Of a stretch of 64,000 nucleotides of DNA, positions 58,010 to 64,000 are shown piece by piece. Source of the stretch: DATLGB01 sp963726825 (GTDB taxonomy: Bacteria; Actinomycetota; Thermoleophilia; Solirubrobacterales; Solirubrobacteraceae); NCBI GenBank assembly GCA_963726825.1, contig CAVSDT010000002.1, forward strand, positions 1,178,001 to 1,242,000, written 5' to 3'. Numbering within the stretch: the first letter of the stretch is position 1; the number at the start of each line of letters is the position of its first letter. Position numbers and translations under genes: made by a program. Under the pieces are notes generated by a model. That model was given only the letters and a program-made list of their open reading frames with translations. It did no database searches and was not told where the DNA came from.

Positions 58010-59065
58010 ATGCGCACGGTGATCGCCCACCTCGACATGGACGCCTTCTACGCGTCCGTGGAGCTGCTGCGCCGGCCGGGCCTGCGCGGCAAGCCCGTGA
58101 TCGTCTCCGGCAACGGCCCGCGCGCGGTCGTGACCACCGCGACCTACGAGGCGCGCAAGTTCGGCGTCGGCTCTGCGATGCCGACCTCGCGCGCACTGCG
58201 GCTGTGCCCGCAGGCGGTCCTCATCCCGCCGGACTTCGCCGCCTACAAGGACGCCTCCGCGCGCGTCTGGGAGACGATCCGGCGCCACATCGAGCTCGTC
58301 GAGCGCGTCGGCCTCGACGAGGGCTACCTCGACCTGTCCGACCACCTCGCACCCAAGGCGTCGATGCGGCGGGTGATCTCCGAGATCCGAGCCGCCACGG
58401 GCCTGACCGCCTCGGTGGGGATCGGCCCGAACAAGCTCGTGGCCAAGGTCGCCTCCGACGCGGAGAAGCCGAAGGGGTTCGTCGCGCTCAGCCGCGAGAT
58501 GGCCTGCGAGCGCTTCGCCGACCGCTCCCCCGGCCTGATCCCGGGCATCGGCCCCAAGACGGTCGTGCGGCTGGAGGAGATGGGCCTCGCGACCCTCGGC
58601 GCCCTCCAGCGCGCCGACGAGGAGGTGCTCGTCAAGCGCTTCGGGGCCAACCACGGGCGCGACCTGCTGCGGCGCGCGCACTTCCACGGGTCGACCACGA
58701 TCACGACGCATCGCGACGCGGTGTCTGAGTCCTGCGAGCGGACCTTCGACACCGACATCGACGACGCCGCCGAGCTCGAGACCCGGATGACGACCCTCGC
58801 GGCCGACCTGTGCGGCCGGCTGGCCCGGTCCGAGCGGCGCGGGCGCACGATCGCGATCAAGGTCCGCCTCGACGACTGGACGACCGTGACCCGCGCCCGC
58901 ACGCTGGCGAGCGCGACCAACGACCTCGAGGCCGTCACGCAGACCGCCCTGGAGCTCCTGCGCGAGTACGCGCCCGCTCGGCCGGTGCGCCTCCTCGGCG
59001 TCCGGGTCGCCTCGTTCGAGGTGCCCGGGACCGAGGAGGCCAGCGGCCAGCTCAGCCTGCTGTAG
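58010..59065 (+). CDS. dinB: DNA polymerase IV (DinB)
   Basis: This 351-aa Y-family translesion polymerase has IAHLDMDAFYASVELLRRPG with the first catalytic Asp, VERVGLDEGYLDLSD with the catalytic Asp-Glu, ASVGIGPNKLVAKVASDAEK and the helix-hairpin GLIPGIGPKTVVRLEEMG. The C-terminus SGQLSLL looks like a beta-clamp-binding motif. It copies past DNA lesions at the cost of mutations. No LexA-type operator was noticed upstream. ATG 58010 gives the standard N-terminus. Confidence 0.95.
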   Translation: MRTVIAHLDMDAFYASVELLRRPGLRGKPVIVSGNGPRAVVTTATYEARKFGVGSAMPTSRALRLCPQAVLIPPDFAAYKDASARVWETIRRHIELVERVGLDEGYLDLSDHLAPKASMRRVISEIRAATGLTASVGIGPNKLVAKVASDAEKPKGFVALSREMACERFADRSPGLIPGIGPKTVVRLEEMGLATLGALQRADEEVLVKRFGANHGRDLLRRAHFHGSTTITTHRDAVSESCERTFDTDIDDAAELETRMTTLAADLCGRLARSERRGRTIAIKVRLDDWTTVTRARTLASATNDLEAVTQTALELLREYAPARPVRLLGVRVASFEVPGTEEASGQLSLL

Positions 59066-59071
59066 CCAGGG

Positions 59072-59749
59072 TCAGCGGGTGACCTTCAGCGCGCCGTGGC
59101 CGCTGAAGCCGATCCGCCGCGCGGTCGCGGCGGTCAGGTCGTACTCGCGGCCGCCGACGTAGGGGCCCCGGTCGATCACGCGCACGCGCACGGAGCGCGA
59201 GCCGTGGCGCAGGGTCACCTTCGTGCCGCACGGCAGCGACTTGTTCGCGACGCCGAGCGTGCCCGTGCCGAGCGTCCCGCCGCACCCGAGGTGGTTGCCG
59301 TAGAGGCCGGGGCCGTACCAGGACGCCTGGGCGGTGCGGTACACGTTGAGCCGGCCGACGCGCTTCTTGGCGCGTGCCCGTCCGCCGGAGGCGGGCGCGG
59401 TGACGCGCACGGGGGCGCTCAGCGTCGCGCGGCGCCGGTCGGCGAGGCGGAAGCGCCCGCGCGAGCGGGTGCGGGAGCGCTCGACCGTGACCCAGCGGCC
59501 CGGACGACGGACCTGCAGGCGGACGGGGACGCCGGCCCGGCGGGGCTCGATGTGGCCGCGCACGGCGACCACGCGACCGACGGTCACGTGCAGGCGACGG
59601 TGGGAGAGCTTGATGGTCCGCTTGCCCGGCGCCTTCTTGGCCGCGGGCCGGGCGGTGGTGGCGCCGGGGACCGGGGTGCTGCTCTGGGCCGAGGCCGCGG
59701 GGGCGGCGACGGCGGTGAGGGGAGCGAGCGCGGCCGTAGCGGCGGCCAC
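59072..59749 (-). CDS. RlpA-like double-psi beta-barrel wall protein under a riboswitch
   Basis: This 225-aa protein has an Ala-rich signal sequence (ALAPLTAVAAPAASA), a beta-rich linker domain (RRLHVTVGRVVAVRGHIEPR) and a C-terminal RlpA/DPBB domain: AQASWYGPGLYGNHLGCGG, LGVANKSLPCGTKVTLRHG and VRVIDRGPYVGGREYDL. The last contains the catalytic-type Asp of RlpA lytic transglycosylases. It probably cuts peptidoglycan. A c-di-AMP riboswitch precedes it. GTG 59749 is the only canonical in-frame start, but AGGAG lies 27 nt upstream of it, next to an in-frame ATC at 59773, so the start is uncertain. Confidence 0.85.
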   Translation of the reverse strand: MAAATAALAPLTAVAAPAASAQSSTPVPGATTARPAAKKAPGKRTIKLSHRRLHVTVGRVVAVRGHIEPRRAGVPVRLQVRRPGRWVTVERSRTRSRGRFRLADRRRATLSAPVRVTAPASGGRARAKKRVGRLNVYRTAQASWYGPGLYGNHLGCGGTLGTGTLGVANKSLPCGTKVTLRHGSRSVRVRVIDRGPYVGGREYDLTAATARRIGFSGHGALKVTR

Positions 59750-59794
59750 TCGCCCGAGGGGGGTGAGAACGATGGACTCCTGACGACGGACCAG

Positions 59795-59952
59795 GGGTGC
59801 CTACGGGGTTAGCTGTCGGGCTCGTGGCGAGCCGCACCTTCCGGCTCCCGTCACTACGGCCGCAGCAGCGGCCGATTCGCCCCGTGCCGCAACGACGGCG
59901 GCGAGTGGGTCCCCCGTCCGGCCCCGCTTCGTGCGGTGGCCGGTTCGGCTGG
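59795..59952 (-). ncRNA. ydaO-yuaA (c-di-AMP) riboswitch
   Basis: On the minus strand the leader of the RlpA-like gene carries the conserved blocks of the ydaO riboswitch in order: GCCGAACCGGCC near the 5' end, GGGGGACCCAC, GGGGCGAATCGGCCGC, then the 3' hallmark CCGACAGCTAACCCCGTAGG (59799-59819 region). Actinobacterial versions control cell-wall hydrolases such as Rpf and NlpC/P60 proteins; high c-di-AMP turns expression off. TTGACA at 59970-59975 is a possible -35. Exact ends are approximate. The full 59750-60031 gap is leader plus promoter. Confidence 0.9.
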
Positions 59953-60031
59953 TCTTCGATGCTTGTCCTGTCAACAACGCACGCCGGGCCCGGAAGTATC
60001 ACCTCCGAGCGTGGCGTGGCTCACACAGCGA

Positions 60032-60577
60032 TCAGGCGACCGCGGCCAGTTCGATCTCGCCGCGGAGCTTGGCGAGCCCCAGCCGGATGCGGCTCTTGGC
60101 GGTCCCCAGCGGGATCGCCTCGTGCGCGGCGACCTGCTCGGCCGTCATGCCGCCCCAGTAGGCCAGGACCAGCGCCTCGCGCTGCGCCTCGGGCAGCTCA
60201 CGCAGGGCGTCACGCACGGCCGAGCGGTCGGACTTGCGCTCGATCGCGAGGTCGGGGCGCTCGTCGATGCGCGGCTCGTCGAACTCCCCCACGTAGACCT
60301 TGAAGCGGTCCGTCGCGCGGCCGCGGGCCTGGCCCTCGCGCCAGACGTCGACGGCGCGGGAGCGGCCCATCAGGCGCAGGTAGGTGCCGATGTCCCCACG
60401 GGTGGAGTCGAAGGCCTGGGGACGACGCCAGAGCCGCAGGAACACGTCCTGCACGACGTCGTTGGAGAGGGCGTGATCGCCCAGCACCCGGTACGCGGCG
60501 GCGTACACAGAGCGATGATGCGCCTCGAAGGCGCGAGCGTAGGTCGTGGGGTCGTTGAGGTTCATTCGCTCGGTCAT
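60032..60577 (-). CDS. ECF-family RNA polymerase sigma factor
   Basis: This 181-aa sigma factor has region 2 (AFEAHHRSVYAAAYRVLGDH, NDVVQDVFLRLWRRPQAFD) and region 4 (LRELPEAQREALVLAYWGGM, GTAKSRIRLGLAKLRGE). The pattern is close to SigK-like ECF sigmas. No anti-sigma gene is adjacent; the divergent gene encodes an unrelated-looking membrane protein. A long dyad directly abuts the start codon, suggesting autoregulation or repression. The RlpA-like gene with its riboswitch lies downstream. Confidence 0.92.
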   Translation of the reverse strand: MTERMNLNDPTTYARAFEAHHRSVYAAAYRVLGDHALSNDVVQDVFLRLWRRPQAFDSTRGDIGTYLRLMGRSRAVDVWREGQARGRATDRFKVYVGEFDEPRIDERPDLAIERKSDRSAVRDALRELPEAQREALVLAYWGGMTAEQVAAHEAIPLGTAKSRIRLGLAKLRGEIELAAVA

Positions 60578-60614
60578 AACGTTCTACAGAACACTGTACA
60601 CCTTGTAGAAGGTT
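60578..60614. promoter_or_regulatory. Long inverted repeat upstream of the sigma gene
   Basis: AACGTTCTACA (60578-60588) and TGTAGAAGGTT (60604-60614) are 11-bp arms with one mismatch and a 15-bp centre; the inner 7 bp TTCTACA/TGTAGAA are perfect. A second dyad TACAG-aaca-CTGTA (60585-60598) overlaps. It is AT-rich against the background and touches the sigma start codon, so it is a strong operator candidate. The remaining gap to 60652 has no clear feature. Confidence 0.55.
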
Positions 60615-60652
60615 GGCAAACATCCGGGTCGGCAGCCAGACTGCGGTCGCGC

Positions 60653-61195
60653 ATGAGACGCCTCCTCCCCGTCCTGGTCGGCCTCGTCGTCGTGATCGGT
60701 GGGGGCTGGCTGTTGCTGACCGTCGTGCACGGTCGCGACGCGGCCGGCGTCGGCACCGCGGGCGGCGCGGCCGCGAGCGGCCCGGGCACCCTCGAGCCCG
60801 ACCGCGGTGACACGGTGCGCGCGGGCGCCGGCGTCGGCAGTCGCACCGTCCCCGCCCCCACCTCCGGCGCGCACGCCCGCCGCACCGCCACGCAGGAGGG
60901 ACGCCTCGACGACGCCGAGCTCCTGACCGCCCTCGCGCTCGGAGACGTCGCGTTCGTGTACGGCAGCGCCAGCCCGCCCGCCGGGCTCGCGCAGGTGCAG
61001 GAGGCCGTCGCCGGCCCCTTCGATCCCGAGCTGGCGGCCGCGGGGCAGGCCGTGATCCTCGTCCGCCGGCCGGGTGTCAGCGGCGTCCAGGGCCTGGCGT
61101 GGCGCCGGCGGCTCGAGGCCGCCGGCCCGTCGGATCCGCAGCTGCGCGCGTTCGCCGACACGTGGCTCGGGCGCGGCGCGGGCGCATCCGGGTAA
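60653..61195 (+). CDS. Membrane-anchored protein, DUF3105-like
   Basis: The 180-aa product has an N-terminal membrane helix (LLPVLVGLVVVIGGGWLLLT), a Gly/Ala/Pro-rich spacer (to about residue 80) and a small C-terminal domain. The domain reads LALGDVAFVYGSASPPAGLA, QAVILVRRPGVSGVQGLAW and DPQLRAFADTWLGRG. This order of strands resembles DUF3105, but the DUF3105 HALEHG motif is reduced to LALGDVAF, so the match is tentative. It is divergent from the sigma factor gene. Confidence 0.6.
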   Translation: MRRLLPVLVGLVVVIGGGWLLLTVVHGRDAAGVGTAGGAAASGPGTLEPDRGDTVRAGAGVGSRTVPAPTSGAHARRTATQEGRLDDAELLTALALGDVAFVYGSASPPAGLAQVQEAVAGPFDPELAAAGQAVILVRRPGVSGVQGLAWRRRLEAAGPSDPQLRAFADTWLGRGAGASG

Positions 61196-61209
61196 GACTT
61201 CCTCCCGAC

Positions 61210-63237
61210 ATGGACTTCCGCTCCCTCTACGCGCAGGGCTTCGCCCGGGTCGCAGCGTGCACCGAGCCGCTGGCGCTCGCCGATCCCGCCACCAACGCCG
61301 AGGCGGTCCTGCGTCAGGCGCGCGCGTGCGACGCCGAGGGCGTCGCCGTCGCCGTCTTCCCCGAGCTGTGCCTGTGCGGCTACTCCGTCGACGACCTGCT
61401 GCTCCAGGACGCGCTGCTCGACGGCGTGGAGGAGGCGCTGGCGACGGTCGTGGCCGGGTCGGCCGACCTGCTGCCCCTGCTCGCCGTCGGCGCGCCCCTG
61501 CGGCTGCGCGGCCGCGTGTTCAACTGCGCGGTGATCGTGCACCGCGGGTCGGTGCTCGGCGTCGTTCCCAAGTCGCACCTGCCCAACTACCGCGAGTTCT
61601 ACGAGCGCCGCCAGCTCGCCGCCGGCGACGACCAGCGCGGCACCGTCCGCCTCGCGGGCACCGACGTCCCGTTCGGCCCCGACCTGCTGTTCGCCGCCGA
61701 GGACGTGCCCGGGCTCGTCGTCCACGCGGAGGTCTGCGAGGACGTGTGGGTCCCGCTGCCCCCGAGCACCGAGGCCGCGCTCGCGGGGGCGACGGTCCTC
61801 CTGAACCTCTCGGGCAGCCCGATCACGGTCGGCCGGGCGCAGGAGCGCAAGCTCCTGTGCCGGTCGCAGTCGGCCCGCTGCCTGGCGGCCTACGTCTACG
61901 CGGCCGCCGGCGAGGGGGAGTCGACCACCGACCTGTCGTGGGACGGCCAGACGCTGATCTACGAGCTCGGCACGCTGCTCGAGGAGACGGAGCGCTTCCC
62001 CGCCGGCGACCGCCGCTCCGTCGCCGACGTCGACCTCGACCGGCTGCGTCAGGAGCGCATGCGGACGGGGACCTTCGACGACAACCGCCGCACCCACGCC
62101 GCGCGCGTGGACGCGTTCCGCCGGGTCGCCTTCACCCTCGACCCGCCCGCGGGCGACCTCGGCCTGCGCCGGCCGGCCGAGCGCTTCCCGTTCGTGCCCG
62201 CCGACCCGGAGCGGCTCGAGCTCGACTGCTACGAGGCCTACTCGATCCAGGTCGCCGGTCTGCAGCAGCGCCTCGCGGCGATCGGCGACCCGAAGGTCGT
62301 CATCGGCGTCTCCGGGGGGCTGGACTCCACGCACGCCCTGATCGTCGCCGCCAAGGTCATGGACCTGGCCGGGCGGCCCCGCAGCGACATCCTCGGCTTC
62401 ACCCTTCCCGGCTTCGCGACGAGCGACGGGACCAAGGACAACGCGCGCAAGCTGATGGCCGCGCTCGGGATCACCGCCGCCGAGCTCGACATCACCCCGT
62501 CGGCGCGGCTGATGCTCGAGCAGATCGACCATCCCTTCGCCCGCGGCGAGGAGGTCTACGACGTCACGTTCGAGAACGTCCAGGCCGGCCTGCGCACGGA
62601 CTACCTCTTCCGGCTGGCGAACCAGCGCGGCGGCATCGTCCTCGGGACGGGTGACCTGTCGGAGCTCGCGCTCGGGTGGTCGACCTACGGGGTCGGCGAC
62701 CAGATGTCGCACTACAACGTCAACGGCGGCGTGCCCAAGACGCTGATCCAGCATCTGATCCGCTGGGTCGTGACGAGCGACCAGTTCGAGGCCGACGTCA
62801 ACGACACGCTCCTCGCGGTGCTCGACACCGAGATCAGCCCGGAGCTCGTGCCCGGGGAGGCGCTGCAGTCGACCGAGTCCAAGATCGGGCCCTACGCCCT
62901 GCATGACTTCACGCTCTTCCACGTGCTGCGCCATGGCTTCCGGCCGACGAAGATCGGCTTCCTGGCCCTCCACGCGTGGGGTGACGCCGACGCCGGCGAG
63001 TGGCCGCCCGGCTTCCCGGAGGCCAAGCGGGCCGCCTACGACGAGGCCGAGATCCGCCACTGGCTCGAGGTCTTCGTCCGGCGCTTCTTCGCCTTCGCGC
63101 AGTTCAAGCGCTCGGCGCTGCCCAACGGCCCGAAGGTGTCCGCGGGCGGCGCGCTGTCGCCGCGCGGGGACTGGCGCGCGCCGTCGGATGGCTCCGCGGC
63201 CGCCTGGCTGCGCGACCTCGACCGCTGGCAGCCGTGA
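61210..63237 (+). CDS. nadE: Glutamine-hydrolysing NAD+ synthetase
   Basis: This 675-aa two-domain enzyme makes NAD+ from nicotinic acid adenine dinucleotide using ammonia channelled from glutamine. The N-terminal nitrilase-type glutaminase has Glu in VFPELCLCGYSVDDLL, Lys in GVVPKSHLPNYREFYERRQ and Cys in HAEVCEDVWVPLPP (near 176). The C-terminal ATP-pyrophosphatase domain starts near 355 with the P-loop VIGVSGGLDSTHAL and TGDLSELALGWSTYGVGDQM. Length matches the actinobacterial type. It follows the DUF3105-like gene by 14 bp. Confidence 0.95.
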   Translation: MDFRSLYAQGFARVAACTEPLALADPATNAEAVLRQARACDAEGVAVAVFPELCLCGYSVDDLLLQDALLDGVEEALATVVAGSADLLPLLAVGAPLRLRGRVFNCAVIVHRGSVLGVVPKSHLPNYREFYERRQLAAGDDQRGTVRLAGTDVPFGPDLLFAAEDVPGLVVHAEVCEDVWVPLPPSTEAALAGATVLLNLSGSPITVGRAQERKLLCRSQSARCLAAYVYAAAGEGESTTDLSWDGQTLIYELGTLLEETERFPAGDRRSVADVDLDRLRQERMRTGTFDDNRRTHAARVDAFRRVAFTLDPPAGDLGLRRPAERFPFVPADPERLELDCYEAYSIQVAGLQQRLAAIGDPKVVIGVSGGLDSTHALIVAAKVMDLAGRPRSDILGFTLPGFATSDGTKDNARKLMAALGITAAELDITPSARLMLEQIDHPFARGEEVYDVTFENVQAGLRTDYLFRLANQRGGIVLGTGDLSELALGWSTYGVGDQMSHYNVNGGVPKTLIQHLIRWVVTSDQFEADVNDTLLAVLDTEISPELVPGEALQSTESKIGPYALHDFTLFHVLRHGFRPTKIGFLALHAWGDADAGEWPPGFPEAKRAAYDEAEIRHWLEVFVRRFFAFAQFKRSALPNGPKVSAGGALSPRGDWRAPSDGSAAAWLRDLDRWQP

Positions 63238-63273
63238 GCCGCGCGGCGCACGCGCCCGCGGGGCGCTGACGGC

Positions 63274-63687
63274 CTAGTCGCCCGGCAGGTCGCGCACCGC
63301 GATCGTCACGCGCACGGTCGCGATCAGCTTGCCGGCGTCGCCGGTGATGTCGACCTCCCACACCCAGGTGGTGCGGCCGCGGTGCTTGGGCCGGGCGACG
63401 GCTCGAAGCGTGTCGCCGTCGAAGGCGGGGCGCAGGAAGCTCGTCACGTTGGACAGGCCCGCAACCATCTTGCCCTCGCCGGCGCCGACCCCCGTGCCCC
63501 AGGAGGCCATCGACTCGGCCATCGCGGCGTACACGCCGCCGTGCACGAGGCCGAACGGCTGGAGGTGGTCGGGACCCACCTCGACGTGCGCTCGCACCTC
63601 GTCCGCGCCGACGTCGTCGTAGCGCAGCCCGTAGCGGCTGTCGAAGCCGGGAACCTCGCCGTTAGGTCCAAGTTGTGAGGGGTCCAT
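63274..63687 (-). CDS. PaaI-type hotdog thioesterase
   Basis: This 137-aa single hotdog-fold protein has DHLQPFGLVHGGVYAAMAES with the conserved His-Gly-Gly and the catalytic-type acidic residue, VTSFLRPAFDGDTLRAVA and a final strand GKLIATVRVTIAVRD. It likely hydrolyses aromatic or short acyl-CoA esters. ATG 63687 is supported by TAGCAT 9 nt upstream. The 36-bp gap to the NAD synthetase stop is empty. Confidence 0.88.
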   Translation of the reverse strand: MDPSQLGPNGEVPGFDSRYGLRYDDVGADEVRAHVEVGPDHLQPFGLVHGGVYAAMAESMASWGTGVGAGEGKMVAGLSNVTSFLRPAFDGDTLRAVARPKHRGRTTWVWEVDITGDAGKLIATVRVTIAVRDLPGD

Positions 63688-63696
63688 GGGGCGGCG

Positions 63697-63702
63697 ATGC
63701 TA
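63697..63702 (-). promoter_or_regulatory. -10 hexamer TAGCAT of the hotdog thioesterase gene
   Basis: TAGCAT on the minus strand lies 9 nt before ATG 63687. The 43-bp gap to the next gene holds two opposed promoters of this kind. Confidence 0.45.
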
Positions 63703-63715
63703 GTTGCGGGTCGGC

Positions 63716-63721
63716 TAGCCT
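63716..63721 (+). promoter_or_regulatory. -10 hexamer TAGCCT of the terminal gene
   Basis: TAGCCT lies 9 nt before ATG 63731. The same hexamer precedes the moaD-moaE fusion and the HI0933 flavoprotein gene. Confidence 0.45.
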
Positions 63722-63730
63722 CCCGCCCCG

Positions 63731-64000
63731 ATGAGCCTCGAGGCCCTCGCCCCGGACCAACGTGCGGTCGTCCAGCTCGTGCTCCAGCAGGGGCGCTCGT
63801 TCGCCGAGCTCGCCGGCCTGCTCGCGATCTCCGAGGACGCCGTGCGCGACCGCGCGCACCGCGGCCTGGCGGCGCTGACCCCGGCCGCCGAGGGCCTCGA
63901 CGCCGACGAGCAGGCCGAGGTCGCCGACTTCCTCCTGGGCCAGGGATCGCCCTCCGCCCGCGAGGCCACGCGCTCGCTGCTGCGCACCGCGCCCGAGGCC
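63731..64000 (+). CDS. Sigma-region-4-like HTH protein, partial
   Basis: The first 90 codons are in the window and the gene runs off the right edge. The N-terminus MSLEALAPDQRAVVQLVLQQ followed by GRSFAELAGLLAISEDAVRD and AHRGLAALTP looks like sigma-70 region 4 (recognition helix SEDAVRDRAHRG) without region 2 in front. The next part (LDADEQAEVADFLLGQ) is acidic. It may be an HTH regulator with a C-terminal membrane domain outside the window; that part cannot be seen. Confidence 0.65.
   Translation, partial: MSLEALAPDQRAVVQLVLQQGRSFAELAGLLAISEDAVRDRAHRGLAALTPAAEGLDADEQAEVADFLLGQGSPSAREATRSLLRTAPEA

Noticed and set aside
59881..60001. Repeated GC palindromes suggesting a tRNA or small RNA gene
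   Set aside because: No cloverleaf or CCA end fits; the conserved blocks match the ydaO riboswitch instead.
60653..61195. Anti-sigma factor partner for the ECF sigma gene
   Set aside because: It is divergent, has an N-terminal anchor with an outside domain and no zinc-anti-sigma or RskA-like motif.

Overview
This window is very GC-rich DNA (third codon positions almost always G or C) from a bacterial chromosome. No phage, plasmid, insertion-sequence or CRISPR material was seen, and no rRNA or tRNA gene was recognised. Gene families point to a high-GC actinobacterium, most likely class Thermoleophilia (Solirubrobacterales such as Conexibacter, Solirubrobacter or Patulibacter); this is inferred from gene families and was not searched. 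Genes are tightly packed. Tandem neighbours often overlap by ATGA/GTGA, and four convergent pairs share a single CTAG as both stop codons. Many genes have a TAnnnT hexamer 6-10 nt before the start codon and no Shine-Dalgarno sequence, which suggests widespread leaderless transcription.

1-8.2 kb is a molybdenum block. On the minus strand lies a CO-dehydrogenase-like (form II) molybdenum hydroxylase operon coxS-coxL-coxM-coxD-coxE, then cofactor genes moaC-moaA-moeA, with a divergent moaD-moaE fusion. 8.2-15.4 kb is an envelope/glycan block: a secreted glycosidase-like protein, a polytopic glycosyltransferase-like protein, a beta-propeller lipoprotein, a membrane protein, a cytochrome b-molybdopterin oxidoreductase fusion with an internal twin-arginine motif, a DUF2064 protein, a GT2 glycosyltransferase and a sugar epimerase. 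15.4-32 kb is mostly housekeeping and accessory metabolism: RDD and DUF4870 membrane proteins, two SRPBCC proteins, a secreted nuclease with a membrane HhH partner, acyl-CoA synthetase, amidase, LigD-type primase-polymerase, HI0933 flavoprotein, FrnE-like DsbA, a GGDEF-EAL protein and a SURNod19-like/cupredoxin protein.

31.7-36.6 kb contains a HipA-like kinase/DUF3037 pair and a NarL-type two-component system. Next to the latter are a tiny secreted Asp/His-repeat protein and an aldo/keto reductase; near-identical 12-bp palindromes upstream suggest a small regulon. 36.6-45.1 kb holds a phosphoesterase, aminotransferase, thioesterase, PAS-GGDEF-EAL protein, acyl-CoA ligase and a psuK-psuG pseudouridine degradation pair. 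45.2-57.5 kb holds a giant NAD-glutamate dehydrogenase, a DUF2319-type hydrolase, an AbiEi/DUF559 protein flanked by direct repeats, a Tat-exported PGRP amidase, an M48 protease, an alpha/beta hydrolase and a thioredoxin-TPR protein. 57.5-64 kb has a probably frameshifted gene, DNA polymerase IV, an RlpA-like wall protein behind a clear c-di-AMP (ydaO) riboswitch, an ECF sigma factor with a strong dyad upstream, NAD synthetase, a thioesterase and the start of a sigma-region-4-like protein.

Structures not explained by single genes are three intergenic 49-bp hairpin elements (9170, 37439, 57496), the paired palindromes around the two-component system, the dyads upstream of coxS and the sigma gene, and the 880-bp-spaced direct repeats around the AbiEi/DUF559 gene.
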